From Candidatus Poseidoniaceae archaeon (GTDB lineage Archaea; Thermoplasmatota; Poseidoniia; Poseidoniales; Poseidoniaceae), in contig JAOMOG010000011.1 of assembly GCA_028353405.1 (NCBI GenBank), positions 1 to 45,906 on the forward strand: a stretch of 45,906 nucleotides of DNA, written 5' to 3'. Positions 33,360 through 42,124 of this stretch are shown here, in pieces. Numbering within the stretch: the first letter of the stretch is position 1; the number at the start of each line of letters is the position of its first letter. Made by a program: the position numbers and the translations under genes. The notes beneath the pieces were generated by a model. It ran no database searches and was not told where the DNA came from. It saw nothing but the letters and a program-made list of their open reading frames with translations.

Positions 33360-34100
33360 TCACCTCAAAATCAATTCATTGTACATTTTAATCGTTTCTT
33401 CGGGATCGCCAGACTGGACAATCTTGCCATTTTCCATTAGTACCAATCGATGGCAGACTTTCTTTAGATAATTCAGATTGTGTGAAACAATTACTACTGT
33501 AGAAGCATCATCGACCATTTCCTTTATTCGGTGGCGGCTTCTTTCTTTGAAAGAGGCATCCCCCACAGCCAACACTTCATCGATTAGAAGAATCTCTGGC
33601 TTTACAGCACTTGCCACAGAAAGGCCTAATCTAGCTTGCATACCGCTTGAATAAGTCTTAAGCGGTTGGTCGATAAAGTCTTCAAGTTCAGCGAATGAAA
33701 CGATTGAATCCATCATAGCAGTCATTTTTTCTCTTGAATGTCCAAGAATGCTCCCGTATAAATGTACATTTTCCCGACCGGATAAATTCCCGTTAAATCC
33801 AATTTTAACATTAGAAAGTAAATTGACAGTTGCCGAAGACATTGCTATTCCTCTATCTGGTTGATAAATTCCAGACATTATACGAAGAAGGGTACTCTTT
33901 CCTGACCCATTTCTACCTATTATGCCCACAACCTCTCCCTTAGAAATCGAAAGATTAACATTTTTTAGCGCCTCAAAAGGAAGAATTCTAGCATCCTGCC
34001 CCATTCTCCTTTTCAACCATCTGAAAAGTGAACCAATTCCAATCCGATGCCTTGGGAAAGACAAATCAACATTTTTGATTAGTAATGATAAATCACTCAT
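33360..34100 (-). CDS. wzt: Polysaccharide ABC exporter ATPase (Wzt/TagH type)
   Basis: A 246-residue ATPase that powers export of a lipid-linked polymer. Walker A GRNGSGKST (62-70), signature SSGMQ (151-155), Walker B with catalytic Glu LLIDE (171-175), D-loop AVGDASF, and the H-loop His in VIVSHN. The N-terminal extension (FPRHRIGIGSLFRWLKRRMG) is typical of O-antigen and teichoic-acid exporters. It lacks the C-terminal carbohydrate-binding domain of long Wzt proteins, so chain recognition must lie elsewhere, perhaps in the fusion protein encoded next. It overlaps the permease gene by 4 nt. Confidence 0.93.
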   Translation of the reverse strand: MSDLSLLIKNVDLSFPRHRIGIGSLFRWLKRRMGQDARILPFEALKNVNLSISKGEVVGIIGRNGSGKSTLLRIMSGIYQPDRGIAMSSATVNLLSNVKIGFNGNLSGRENVHLYGSILGHSREKMTAMMDSIVSFAELEDFIDQPLKTYSSGMQARLGLSVASAVKPEILLIDEVLAVGDASFKERSRHRIKEMVDDASTVVIVSHNLNYLKKVCHRLVLMENGKIVQSGDPEETIKMYNELILR

Positions 34101-34969
34101 AAGCGCTTCACCACCTTCGATTCAGTTTTCTTAAAAACTGTTAAACCTATGTAAACCGATAGTATAGAAAATAATACAGACCAAATTATTGCCCAGTTAG
34201 GGACTACGAGAGAAGTGCCATCAAAAGCACATCGCATCAATTCAAGTGGCACTACCATTGGGTTAAGAATGTAAAGATAATCTAAATAATAGGATTTAGG
34301 ACCTGCCTTTTCAATCGCCAAACTAACTTGCCACATTACGGGGGAAACGAAGAATCCAGCCCTGGTGACAAATCTTGTAAGATGAGCTATATCGCCATGA
34401 TGTACATTTGAAACTGCGAATAACCAACCAACTCCGAGAACCTGTAATGTCACTAGCATTAATGCGATTGGAGCAAACAATAACTGCCAAGTCGGCTGGA
34501 TTCCAAGTTTTATCATAAATGGAATTGCGACAACAAGGCTCATCGCCGTGACTACTAATTGTGCCATGACTTTAGAAACTGCGAATAATTCACGCGGAAA
34601 ATAAATTTGCTTAATCATATTTTTATTTCCAGTCAAACTGTTGACCGATGCATTCAACCCCTTGGAAAAGTATTGCCAAGTTATTACTCCAAGAATAATC
34701 CACAGTGGCAATCTCGAGTCGGTGGTATCCCTAAGTATCGTGAACAGGAAATAATATACTGCAGAAAGCAATAATGGTTCTAACACAGTCCAAAAGTATC
34801 CAACGATGGAATTCCTATATCGTTGAGAAATATCCCTACTGGTGAAATTGCGAATTAATCCTTTATGTATCCAAAAATTTGACAGGGCTTCCGGAAATGC
34901 AGTAATCGTTTTAGAAACAGGGTTTACAATTGTAAGGCCGCGTAAATCCTCATCGGCGGTACCCTTCAT
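34097..34969 (-). CDS. wzm: Polysaccharide ABC exporter permease (Wzm/TagG type)
   Basis: A 290-residue ABC-2 permease with six predicted helices. The cytoplasmic N-terminus LIRNFTSRDISQRYRNSIVG followed by YFWTVLEPLLLSAVYY is highly characteristic of the polysaccharide/teichoic-acid exporter family. GNKNMIKQIYFPRELFAVSK and LNPMVVPLELMR are the other conserved loops. With the ATPase it moves a finished lipid-linked glycan across the membrane. First gene of the three-gene unit; a TATA box lies 50-60 nt upstream. Confidence 0.93.
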   Translation of the reverse strand: MKGTADEDLRGLTIVNPVSKTITAFPEALSNFWIHKGLIRNFTSRDISQRYRNSIVGYFWTVLEPLLLSAVYYFLFTILRDTTDSRLPLWIILGVITWQYFSKGLNASVNSLTGNKNMIKQIYFPRELFAVSKVMAQLVVTAMSLVVAIPFMIKLGIQPTWQLLFAPIALMLVTLQVLGVGWLFAVSNVHHGDIAHLTRFVTRAGFFVSPVMWQVSLAIEKAGPKSYYLDYLYILNPMVVPLELMRCAFDGTSLVVPNWAIIWSVLFSILSVYIGLTVFKKTESKVVKRL

Positions 34970-35270
34970 GTCGCGGGGTTTGTATTCCGGTTTTCAAACT
35001 GTTTGGTCAATCAATGCCCGATATAAAGATTTAACAATAGATTGATTACGAACATCGTATTACCGAAGCCATAATACAGACTGTTAGAGAATTTTGTATT
35101 CTAGTCAAACGAATCCACCCAACGCCACTATATCTTATTGACCAATCGCACTTGTTATGAAACATTTCAACATCACCATCAGTGAAAATAAAAATCACCC
35201 GGATAATAATCAAATAATTAGGACGGGAATCTCTTTCAGGATCTAATAATTAATTCAAGGTGAGGAAAAG
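34970..35270. other. 301-bp divergent intergenic region
   Basis: It separates the exporter operon (minus) from the GT2-TupA gene (plus). It holds the exporter TATA element at 35021-35028 and, at the right end, an AT-rich stretch (TAATAATTAATTC, 35244-35256) and the strong ribosome site AAGGTGAGG (35257-35265) of the 35271 gene. I see no gene or RNA in the middle. Confidence 0.6.
35021..35028 (-). promoter_or_regulatory. TATA box of the exporter operon
   Basis: CTTTATAT on the minus strand is centred near 35025, predicting a start near 34999 and a 30-nt leader before the permease ATG at 34969. Confidence 0.6.
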
Positions 35271-36773
35271 ATGAAATTACTCAGAAAATTATTTCCTAGA
35301 AAGGATGTTATCACTGCTTCCATGGCGGCTGTACCATGGAGAGAGGACATATTAGAGCAAGTTGTAGAATCCTTATTACCCCAAGTAGATCGATTAAACA
35401 TTTATCTTAATGAATGGAATCAAATCCCTGAATTTTTAAATCATTCAAAAATAAATGCTGTAATGTCCCAAAAAGAAATCGGTGATTTAGGGGCTAGAGG
35501 TAAATTCTACTGGTGTCAAAATATCCGCGGATACCATTTGACAGTTGATGATGACATTTTGTATCCCCCTGACTATGTAGAACAGATTCTATTTAACCTC
35601 GGCAGATATCCCAATGCAGTGGTTTCGTACCATGGGTCAATCTTAAATTATCCAGTATTCAAGAAGAGAAATAACAAACTTACTCATTTCGTAAGAGACT
35701 CTCCAAAAGATATGAAAGTAACTTTGATTGGAACGGGAGTATTGGCGTATGATGCGAATAAATTGGCTATATCTTTTTCTAAATTTAAATCTAATAATTG
35801 GGCTGATGGGTGGTTTTCTCTTCAAGTAAGAAATGCGAATTTTCGATGTATCACCATTCGTCATAAGAAGGATTGGTTGAAACCCCTACCTACCGAAGGC
35901 CCAGATATTTGGTCAATGAATCGGGAGGAATCAAGAGATCAACAAATAAATCAATGGATAAATGAATACAAATTATGGGATGAAATGACTTTATTTTCTG
36001 AGCGTATACGAGATAGGAGTCTTAGATGGTGGGTTCACCGAGACGAAGTTCAAAACAAAAACGTCGGTGGAAAGATTAGTGGGCAAGATTTTGCAAAGTC
36101 ACTAGGAATACGAGTTCCTGCAATTTACAACGTAGTTTCATCACCCGAAGAAATTCCTACTTTTGAGAAACTAGGAGAATCTTTTGTGATTAAACCTGCA
36201 AGGGGGTATTCAGCAACCAACGTATTCTTGATGAATAATGGCGTGAATTTATTCGATGGAAAAACCTGGAACAGACAAGAAGTTATTGATGAATTTAGCA
36301 TTTCAAAACAATCACAATCGGATTCCAATAAAAAAATAATTATTGAAGAACTACTGATTCCATGGGACGGGGAGAAAAGAATACCATATGATTACAAATT
36401 CTATATGTTCGGCGAAAAAATCGCATATTGCCAAATTATCGATAGGAGAAGTAGCGCCAACACAAAACTCAACAAGACTTGGTACGTTGATTCGGAATTT
36501 AATATAATCAATAAACAAATAATGGTAGAATATTGGCTGGATGATAAGCAGCCTGCAATCATGAAGCCGGATTGTTGGAATGATTTAGTTTCTACTGCCA
36601 AGGTACTGGGGGCGGCTGTAAATCGTTTCACTAGAGTTGACCTATATGCTACCAATAATGGCCCAGTTTTTGGTGAATTTACCCCCACTCCACACGGTGG
36701 TCGCGGATTCACAAAATGGGCTGATAAGTGGCTTGGGGAAATGTGGGAAGGTGTGGAAGGTGCTGGAGATTAA
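35271..36773 (+). CDS. GT2-like domain fused to TupA-like ATP-grasp ligase
   Basis: A 500-residue cytoplasmic protein. Residues about 14-240 are a GT-A-like domain: MAAVPWREDILEQVVESLLP, LNIYLNEW, GDLGARGKFYW and VDDDILYPPDYV (92-103, DDD metal site). Residues about 255-495 match the TupA-like ATP-grasp family: VQNKNVGGKISGQDFAKSLG, ESFVIKPARGYSA with the ATP-binding Lys308, DYKFYMFGEKI, RVDLY (Asp457) and FGEFTPTPHGG (Glu469), which bind Mg-ATP. TupA of Bacillus halodurans is linked to teichuronopeptide synthesis; ATP-grasp ligases form amide bonds through acyl-phosphates. This single chain may add a sugar and an amino acid. AAGGTGAGG supports the start. It stands alone between the exporter and the O-acetylation genes. 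Confidence 0.85.
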   Translation: MKLLRKLFPRKDVITASMAAVPWREDILEQVVESLLPQVDRLNIYLNEWNQIPEFLNHSKINAVMSQKEIGDLGARGKFYWCQNIRGYHLTVDDDILYPPDYVEQILFNLGRYPNAVVSYHGSILNYPVFKKRNNKLTHFVRDSPKDMKVTLIGTGVLAYDANKLAISFSKFKSNNWADGWFSLQVRNANFRCITIRHKKDWLKPLPTEGPDIWSMNREESRDQQINQWINEYKLWDEMTLFSERIRDRSLRWWVHRDEVQNKNVGGKISGQDFAKSLGIRVPAIYNVVSSPEEIPTFEKLGESFVIKPARGYSATNVFLMNNGVNLFDGKTWNRQEVIDEFSISKQSQSDSNKKIIIEELLIPWDGEKRIPYDYKFYMFGEKIAYCQIIDRRSSANTKLNKTWYVDSEFNIINKQIMVEYWLDDKQPAIMKPDCWNDLVSTAKVLGAAVNRFTRVDLYATNNGPVFGEFTPTPHGGRGFTKWADKWLGEMWEGVEGAGD

Positions 36774-36869
36774 TTTCTAACAGTTATCGTAACCCAAATT
36801 ATGTGAATAATTTATCAAACTATTTATTTTATCAACCCAGGCTATTGCCTGTGCCGTTATGATTCAATG

Positions 36870-36884
36870 TGAACCTAAGGTTCA
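36870..36884 (+). promoter_or_regulatory. 15-bp palindrome upstream of the O-acetylation genes
   Basis: TGAACCT-A-AGGTTCA is a perfect 7-bp inverted repeat. It lies about 40 nt downstream of a TATA-like TTTATTTTA (36823-36831) and 34-52 nt before the possible starts. It could be an operator just inside the transcript; no regulator is identified. Confidence 0.4.
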
Positions 36885-36917
36885 AGATCATTCTCGCGGG
36901 GAATGGTTCATCCGTAA

Positions 36918-39209
36918 ATGCCGATTCGGACAGACATGGCAGTTGCTAAGCACACTGATTTCAGTTTTTCTGGACTCATTGTATCTGTATTATCATTATT
37001 CCTTTCTGCAATGTTTGTCCTATCATCTGTCGGTCCTGCAATCGTTACAGATTCTCTAGCTAGTACTAATCTGGTATCTAATACGAGGTATGGAGTTACA
37101 TTCCCAGCATTAAATAGCCTTGAAAATCATGATGAAGATTCTGTCATAGCAATTGGCTCTTCAATAATTCAGGCATCAGTTGATGGGAAATGCATTTCAG
37201 AATCAATGAAAAATAATGATATTGATGTATACAACCTAGCCATATCAGGTGCTAATCCATATACAGAAATTTTACAAATACCTGCCTTAATCCGAGCAGA
37301 TCCCGAACTTGTATTGCTCGATCTTGGCCCCAATGGATTATGGGATTTCAAGAGCGATTCTGACCTAGATGAATATATTCAATTTCGTTTTACGATAAAC
37401 AGTATCGCCATGCAACACGAAGACATTGGAAATTGGACAGATTTAATTAGAGAAGCAGACAGACCCTGGATTGCTTTTAATAATGCAGAGAGAATTGAAT
37501 TGACACAATCCTACTCTCAAAAGAGCTTTGAACTTTGGTTGCAGTCGGAATTTTCAGAACATTTCGATTCAATAAAATTTGAGCAGAAAGCACCTTTACC
37601 CGACGATGAAAATTGGATTGAATACTTGATGCAGCCGAATTGGCCAGCACCAAATTTTGAACTTAAGACTCAAGAAGAGGTTATGAAATATTTTGAAGAA
37701 AAAATGCCGAGAAAAGCCACTCAGGGTGTATATAATCCCAAATTAAATGATACGCTAAATCATAAATCATACGAATATATTATTTCAGAATTAACTAATG
37801 CCGGCATAGAGGTCCTACTTGTTGCTACACCACATCATCCAATGGTTTATCCATATCTAGAAGATGGCCAATTAGATAATTTCAATGATACCTTTGAGAG
37901 ATATTCTAGTTATGATGGAGTTAAAGGAGTCAACATGTTTTGGGAGGAATGGCACGATTCTATGTTCAGAGATAGGAATCATTTGGGAGTCAATGGGCGC
38001 GAATATTTCTGTCAAAGATTAGCACCCATCATTGATGGAGTTCTAGAGGGGAAAAACATATCTGACATAGACTCCACTATTGGGACTATTAATTTGTCGA
38101 ATTATCTTGAAGAAAGTTGCAAGGGAAGCGGTTTTACTAGCATTATTGATGGACAATACAAATTCATACAAGCTGAAAGTTATTCAAATTGTGCCAGGGG
38201 AGAAGGAGTCGCATTCCAAGATAGATGGGAATTTGAATCATCAAGCGATAATGAGGGTAGTGGTTTTTTACACGCACTTCCCGAAGATTCTTCCCAATAT
38301 AAAGGGGGAATTGCTGGTTCAAGATTAGATTATCAACTAGAATTTACTACCGATGGATCATATTATGTTTGGATAAATATGAAAGGAAATTCATATGGAA
38401 ATGATTCAATAGGAATTAGCTGGAAATTACAGGGCCAGGAATATTTACCAATAGAAAAATATGAATCGTTTGGTTGGTCTTCGGAGGGGCAATGGGAATG
38501 GGAGCCTGAATTTAATAGAGAGCCAATGATTATCAATGCCTCTGCTAATGACGATGTGACTCTCAGCATTTGGATGACAGAAGATGGAGTTATGATTGAT
38601 GAGATTCTAATAACTACTGACCCGAATTTGAAACCTAAAAATATTGACCCACACCAATTAATCAATCAGCAATTAAATTGTGAAGGTAGTGACAGTATTT
38701 GGCAAGCACAGTTTGATGGCGAAGTCACTATTGAGGCTGAAGAGTATTCAAGATGTAGTTATGGAGAGGGAGAATCTATTGCTCATCAGTGGATCATTGT
38801 GGAGGATATTAATTCGTCACAAGGAGCATATCTGGCTGCAATGCCTGATGAGAGAGTGCATATGAAAGAAGAAAGGGGGCCAGGGTTACATTATGACATA
38901 CATTTCCCAGCATCAGGAACATATTATGTTTGGATTTCCATGAGAGGAAATTCGTATGGAAATGATACGGTCGGGTTAAATTGGAATTTTAACGAAACTG
39001 ATGGAAACATGTCAGTTATTGCATCGTTTGCTTGGAACTCTTATGGTCAGTGGGAATGGGAGCCGCAGACATCTCAAGTACCCCTCAATATCTCGGTTTC
39101 CGGGGGGGATTTAGCTACACTAAGTGTATGGATGAGAGAAGATGGTGTTGAATTTGATCGTTTGATCATAACGAATGATGCAAGTTTTGACCCATACCAG
39201 GGGGATTAG
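36918..39209 (+). CDS. Membrane-anchored SGNH (AlgJ/DltD-like) protein with two carbohydrate-binding repeats
   Basis: A 763-residue protein with one N-terminal helix (about 18-42, LIVSVLSLFLSAMFVLSSV) and an outside-facing SGNH-type domain. IAIGSSIIQ (77-85) holds the nucleophile Ser, LGPNG (136-140) the block III Asn, and RDRNHLG (351-357) the catalytic Asp352/His355 pair. The C-terminus has two tandem beta modules (about 415-570 and 605-755), each with an EAE[SE]Y start, YYVWI[NS]M[KR]GNSYGND, GQWEWEP and a final W-M-[TR]-E-D-G-V motif, resembling the carbohydrate-binding C-terminal domain of GH115 enzymes. It likely transfers acetyl to an exported glycan delivered by the MBOAT partner 2 nt downstream. 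A start at 36936 is equally possible. Confidence 0.85.
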   Translation: MPIRTDMAVAKHTDFSFSGLIVSVLSLFLSAMFVLSSVGPAIVTDSLASTNLVSNTRYGVTFPALNSLENHDEDSVIAIGSSIIQASVDGKCISESMKNNDIDVYNLAISGANPYTEILQIPALIRADPELVLLDLGPNGLWDFKSDSDLDEYIQFRFTINSIAMQHEDIGNWTDLIREADRPWIAFNNAERIELTQSYSQKSFELWLQSEFSEHFDSIKFEQKAPLPDDENWIEYLMQPNWPAPNFELKTQEEVMKYFEEKMPRKATQGVYNPKLNDTLNHKSYEYIISELTNAGIEVLLVATPHHPMVYPYLEDGQLDNFNDTFERYSSYDGVKGVNMFWEEWHDSMFRDRNHLGVNGREYFCQRLAPIIDGVLEGKNISDIDSTIGTINLSNYLEESCKGSGFTSIIDGQYKFIQAESYSNCARGEGVAFQDRWEFESSSDNEGSGFLHALPEDSSQYKGGIAGSRLDYQLEFTTDGSYYVWINMKGNSYGNDSIGISWKLQGQEYLPIEKYESFGWSSEGQWEWEPEFNREPMIINASANDDVTLSIWMTEDGVMIDEILITTDPNLKPKNIDPHQLINQQLNCEGSDSIWQAQFDGEVTIEAEEYSRCSYGEGESIAHQWIIVEDINSSQGAYLAAMPDERVHMKEERGPGLHYDIHFPASGTYYVWISMRGNSYGNDTVGLNWNFNETDGNMSVIASFAWNSYGQWEWEPQTSQVPLNISVSGGDLATLSVWMREDGVEFDRLIITNDASFDPYQGD
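38360..38966 (+). repeat. Internal duplication in the SGNH gene
   Basis: The segments at about 38360-38406 and 38918-38966 still match at the nucleotide level (shared ATATTATGTTTGGAT and TATGGAAATGAT blocks). They mark the duplicated carbohydrate-binding modules, about 560 bp apart. Confidence 0.75.
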
Positions 39210-39211
39210 TA

Positions 39212-40666
39212 ATGGATTTCGTAGATTTGGATTATTATCTATACTTCTTACCGGCGGTATTCGTTCTTGCAATGTGGGTTTCCCTTGGAAAAAGAAAACC
39301 GCAAATCATAATATTACTCTTAATGAGTTATCTGTTTTTCTGGTTTGCTTCAGGCTGGTATATATTATTATTATTAATCTCAACATGCTTAGATTGGACT
39401 GCCGGTTCGAAAATGTATGCATCAGAAGATAATGTAATCAGAAAACGTTGGCTGAAAGCAAGTTTAATCACAAATCTAGGATTACTAGGTGTGTTTAAAT
39501 ATCTAGATTTCTTTATCGAGTCTTTGAACCTCGTATCTTTGAAATTCACAAATTCTGTAGAAATTGATACATTCGGACTTTTGCTTCCAGTAGGCATTTC
39601 ATTTTATACATTCCAGACCATGTCCTATTCAATTGACATATACCGGAAAAAACAGAAACCGTACGACTCATTTGTAGACTTTGCGTGCTATGCTGCGTTT
39701 TTCCCTCAACTTGTGGCAGGTCCGATAGTTAGAGCCGATCATTTTAGAAAAGAAATTGAAAATTCATTACGAATAGATTCTGTCCAATTTAGATTAGGAT
39801 TGACTCTAATCATTTATGGGGTCGCAAAGAAATTAATTATTGCCGATAATGTCGCCATTCACGCGAACTCAATTTTCGTCGAAGGTGAGCACTTGGCTAA
39901 TATTGGCTTAGTGTGGTGGGCGACATTGTGTTTTGGAATCCAAATTTACTGTGACTTCTCAGCCTACACCGATATCGCCATTGGTTCAGCATACCTACTG
40001 GGAGTTAGGTTACCAGAAAATTTCCAGACTCCATATGCTGCAACTTCTCCACAAGATTTCTGGAGAAGGTGGCATATCTCTCTTTCTACATGGCTAAGAG
40101 ACTATCTTTACATCCCCTTAGGTGGTTCAAGAAATGGTACAAAAAGAATGATTTTCGCTTTGATGATGACGATGTTACTTGGAGGATTATGGCATGGGGC
40201 ATCTTGGAATTTCGTTCTTTGGGGATTAGTACATGGATTACTATTGATAATTCATAGATTCGGGAAAAACATTGGATTCGTGAATAAGTTTTTCAACGTT
40301 ACCGGGAAATTTGGAGTTTTAATCTCTTGGTTTATAACACAAATTTGTGTCTTCTTTACATGGTTAATATTTAGAGTTGAAGAAACATCCATTTTAATTC
40401 CTTCAATGAAAACTTTCTTTGGTATCGGAGCTCATTTCGACTCAAGAGAGATGTATGATTTTCTTCCTGAGATCAAATTACTAACTGTAGTCATAGTTGT
40501 TGCTTTCATCCTATTACACGGAATAAGTGGGAAAGTGGGGGGTGGGAAAATGTGGCTTTCACGTAGACACCCAATTATTTGGGGAATTATTTGTGGAGTG
40601 ATGCTCTCACTTACATTCTATTTACGACCTGCTGAAACTGTTGATTTCATCTATTTTAGATTCTGA
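39212..40666 (+). CDS. MBOAT O-acyltransferase (AlgI/DltB-like)
   Basis: A 484-residue polytopic membrane protein with about ten or more helices. LPVGISFYTFQTMSYSIDIY (125-144), FFPQLVAGPIVRA (163-175), QIYCDFSAYTDIAIG (244-258) and FWRRWHISLSTWLRDYLYIP (283-302) are hallmarks of AlgI-type MBOATs. The catalytic His lies in GGLWHGASWNFVLWG (His328). It carries an acetyl group across the membrane for polysaccharide O-acetylation and hands it to the SGNH protein encoded 2 nt upstream, as AlgI does with AlgJ/AlgX. The pair is clearly one operon. Confidence 0.95.
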   Translation: MDFVDLDYYLYFLPAVFVLAMWVSLGKRKPQIIILLLMSYLFFWFASGWYILLLLISTCLDWTAGSKMYASEDNVIRKRWLKASLITNLGLLGVFKYLDFFIESLNLVSLKFTNSVEIDTFGLLLPVGISFYTFQTMSYSIDIYRKKQKPYDSFVDFACYAAFFPQLVAGPIVRADHFRKEIENSLRIDSVQFRLGLTLIIYGVAKKLIIADNVAIHANSIFVEGEHLANIGLVWWATLCFGIQIYCDFSAYTDIAIGSAYLLGVRLPENFQTPYAATSPQDFWRRWHISLSTWLRDYLYIPLGGSRNGTKRMIFALMMTMLLGGLWHGASWNFVLWGLVHGLLLIIHRFGKNIGFVNKFFNVTGKFGVLISWFITQICVFFTWLIFRVEETSILIPSMKTFFGIGAHFDSREMYDFLPEIKLLTVVIVVAFILLHGISGKVGGGKMWLSRRHPIIWGIICGVMLSLTFYLRPAETVDFIYFRF

Positions 40667-40764
40667 GGATGGTATATTGGGCAAAATAGATTACCTCTCA
40701 TATCTGCTCTCCGATTCAGAAATTACCGTTACATTCAATGGTGGAGTGCCTCGCACTTCCGTTT

Positions 40765-42120
40765 ATGAACTCGGTTTCTGATATTACGGCTAAGATTGCC
40801 TCCGGGCATCTGCGAGTTGGAATCATTGGTCTCGGTTATGTGGGTTTACCCACAGCTATCGGTTTCCATGATGCTGGATTTGAAGTCTGGGGTGTTGATG
40901 TTTCTCAAAGAACAGTCGACATGGTCAAAGCAGGAAAAAATCCAACCGGTGACCCAGATGTCGATGATATTATGCCAGCACCAGGTACGCCGAATTGGCA
41001 CATCACTAACTCCGCAGCAGAAGCAGTACCTCACTGCGATGTTATTTTAGTAACCGTTCCAACCCCAATTACTCATGACCTCAAACCAGATCTTTCCTAT
41101 GTTGCAGGTGCAGGACGCGATGTATTTCAAGCGATTTCAAAAGGTTCTCGAACGATTGTAGTTCTAGAATCAACTGTTTATCCAGGTGTCACAGCCCAGA
41201 CTTGGCACCCAATCATCGAAGAATTAGGTCTCGTCATTGGTGAAGATTTAGAAATCGCTTACTGTCCTGAACGATTCAATCCGGGGGACTCCGCTCACGG
41301 AGTTCGTCAAGTAGCGCGAGTCATCGGGTGCGAAAATCCAGAAATAGGTGAAGAACTTGTTCAACTATACTCCAAATTAACAACAGAAGATGTTCGCTAT
41401 GTCGGAAAACTCGAAGTGGCTGAGGCAGCCAAAGTCATTGAAAACGTTCAGCGCGACATCAACATCGCCTTAGTCAATGAATTAGCTCGAATATTCCCTG
41501 CCTTAGATGTCGATGTTGAAGATGTTTTATCAGCAGCAGCGACCAAATGGAATTTCCACCGCTACACACCTGGTGTTGGAGTTGGAGGACACTGTATTCC
41601 AGTTGACCCATATTACATGATACAAAGAGCGGCTGACGTTGGAATACCTGCTGAATTAATTACCGCAGCCCGCGCAGTAAATCGCAATATGCCAGTTCAT
41701 GTTGCTGAAGTGATTCGTAAATTGATGAGCAAGCATGGGGTTGAGGCAAACGATGCCAGAGTTCTACTTCTAGGTTGGTCGTATAAGGCAGAAGTTGGAG
41801 ATCCTAGAGAAACCCCAGCAGCACCACTGAGTGAGACATTATTGGCAAATGGAGTCAAAGTTAGCGCTTGGGATCCACATTTAGAACCAGGACAATTCCC
41901 TCAAGGAATTGATGTAGTTGAAGATATTTCTTCAGCTCAAGGATATGATATTGCAATATTGGTTACAGCACATAAAGCATGCTTGGAAATTGACTTTACA
42001 AAACTTGTTTCTAATATGAGAACTCCTTTGTTATATGATGGAAGAAGAGTCCTAAATTTGGATGAACTTACTGGAGCTGGGTGGATCTGTCATGCCGTCG
42101 GTCGCCCTAATGGACTGTGA
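40765..42120 (+). CDS. Nucleotide-sugar 6-dehydrogenase (WecC/TviB type)
   Basis: Oxidises the 6-OH of a UDP-sugar (UDP-ManNAc, UDP-GlcNAc or UDP-Glc) to the uronic acid with two NAD. It has 451 residues; IGLGYVGLPTA near the N-terminus binds NAD, VPTPI and ESTVYPG are conserved, CPERFNPGD marks the WecC/TviB subgroup, and GVGVGGHCIPVDPYY carries the catalytic Cys (residue 277 with this start). SYKAEVGDPRETPA lies in the C-terminal UDP-binding domain. An ATG at 40738 adds nine residues; 40765 gives a more usual N-terminus. It leads straight into the cysteate-synthase-like gene, suggesting both products enter one pathway. Confidence 0.92.
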   Translation: MNSVSDITAKIASGHLRVGIIGLGYVGLPTAIGFHDAGFEVWGVDVSQRTVDMVKAGKNPTGDPDVDDIMPAPGTPNWHITNSAAEAVPHCDVILVTVPTPITHDLKPDLSYVAGAGRDVFQAISKGSRTIVVLESTVYPGVTAQTWHPIIEELGLVIGEDLEIAYCPERFNPGDSAHGVRQVARVIGCENPEIGEELVQLYSKLTTEDVRYVGKLEVAEAAKVIENVQRDINIALVNELARIFPALDVDVEDVLSAAATKWNFHRYTPGVGVGGHCIPVDPYYMIQRAADVGIPAELITAARAVNRNMPVHVAEVIRKLMSKHGVEANDARVLLLGWSYKAEVGDPRETPAAPLSETLLANGVKVSAWDPHLEPGQFPQGIDVVEDISSAQGYDIAILVTAHKACLEIDFTKLVSNMRTPLLYDGRRVLNLDELTGAGWICHAVGRPNGL

Positions 42121-42124
42121 AAAA

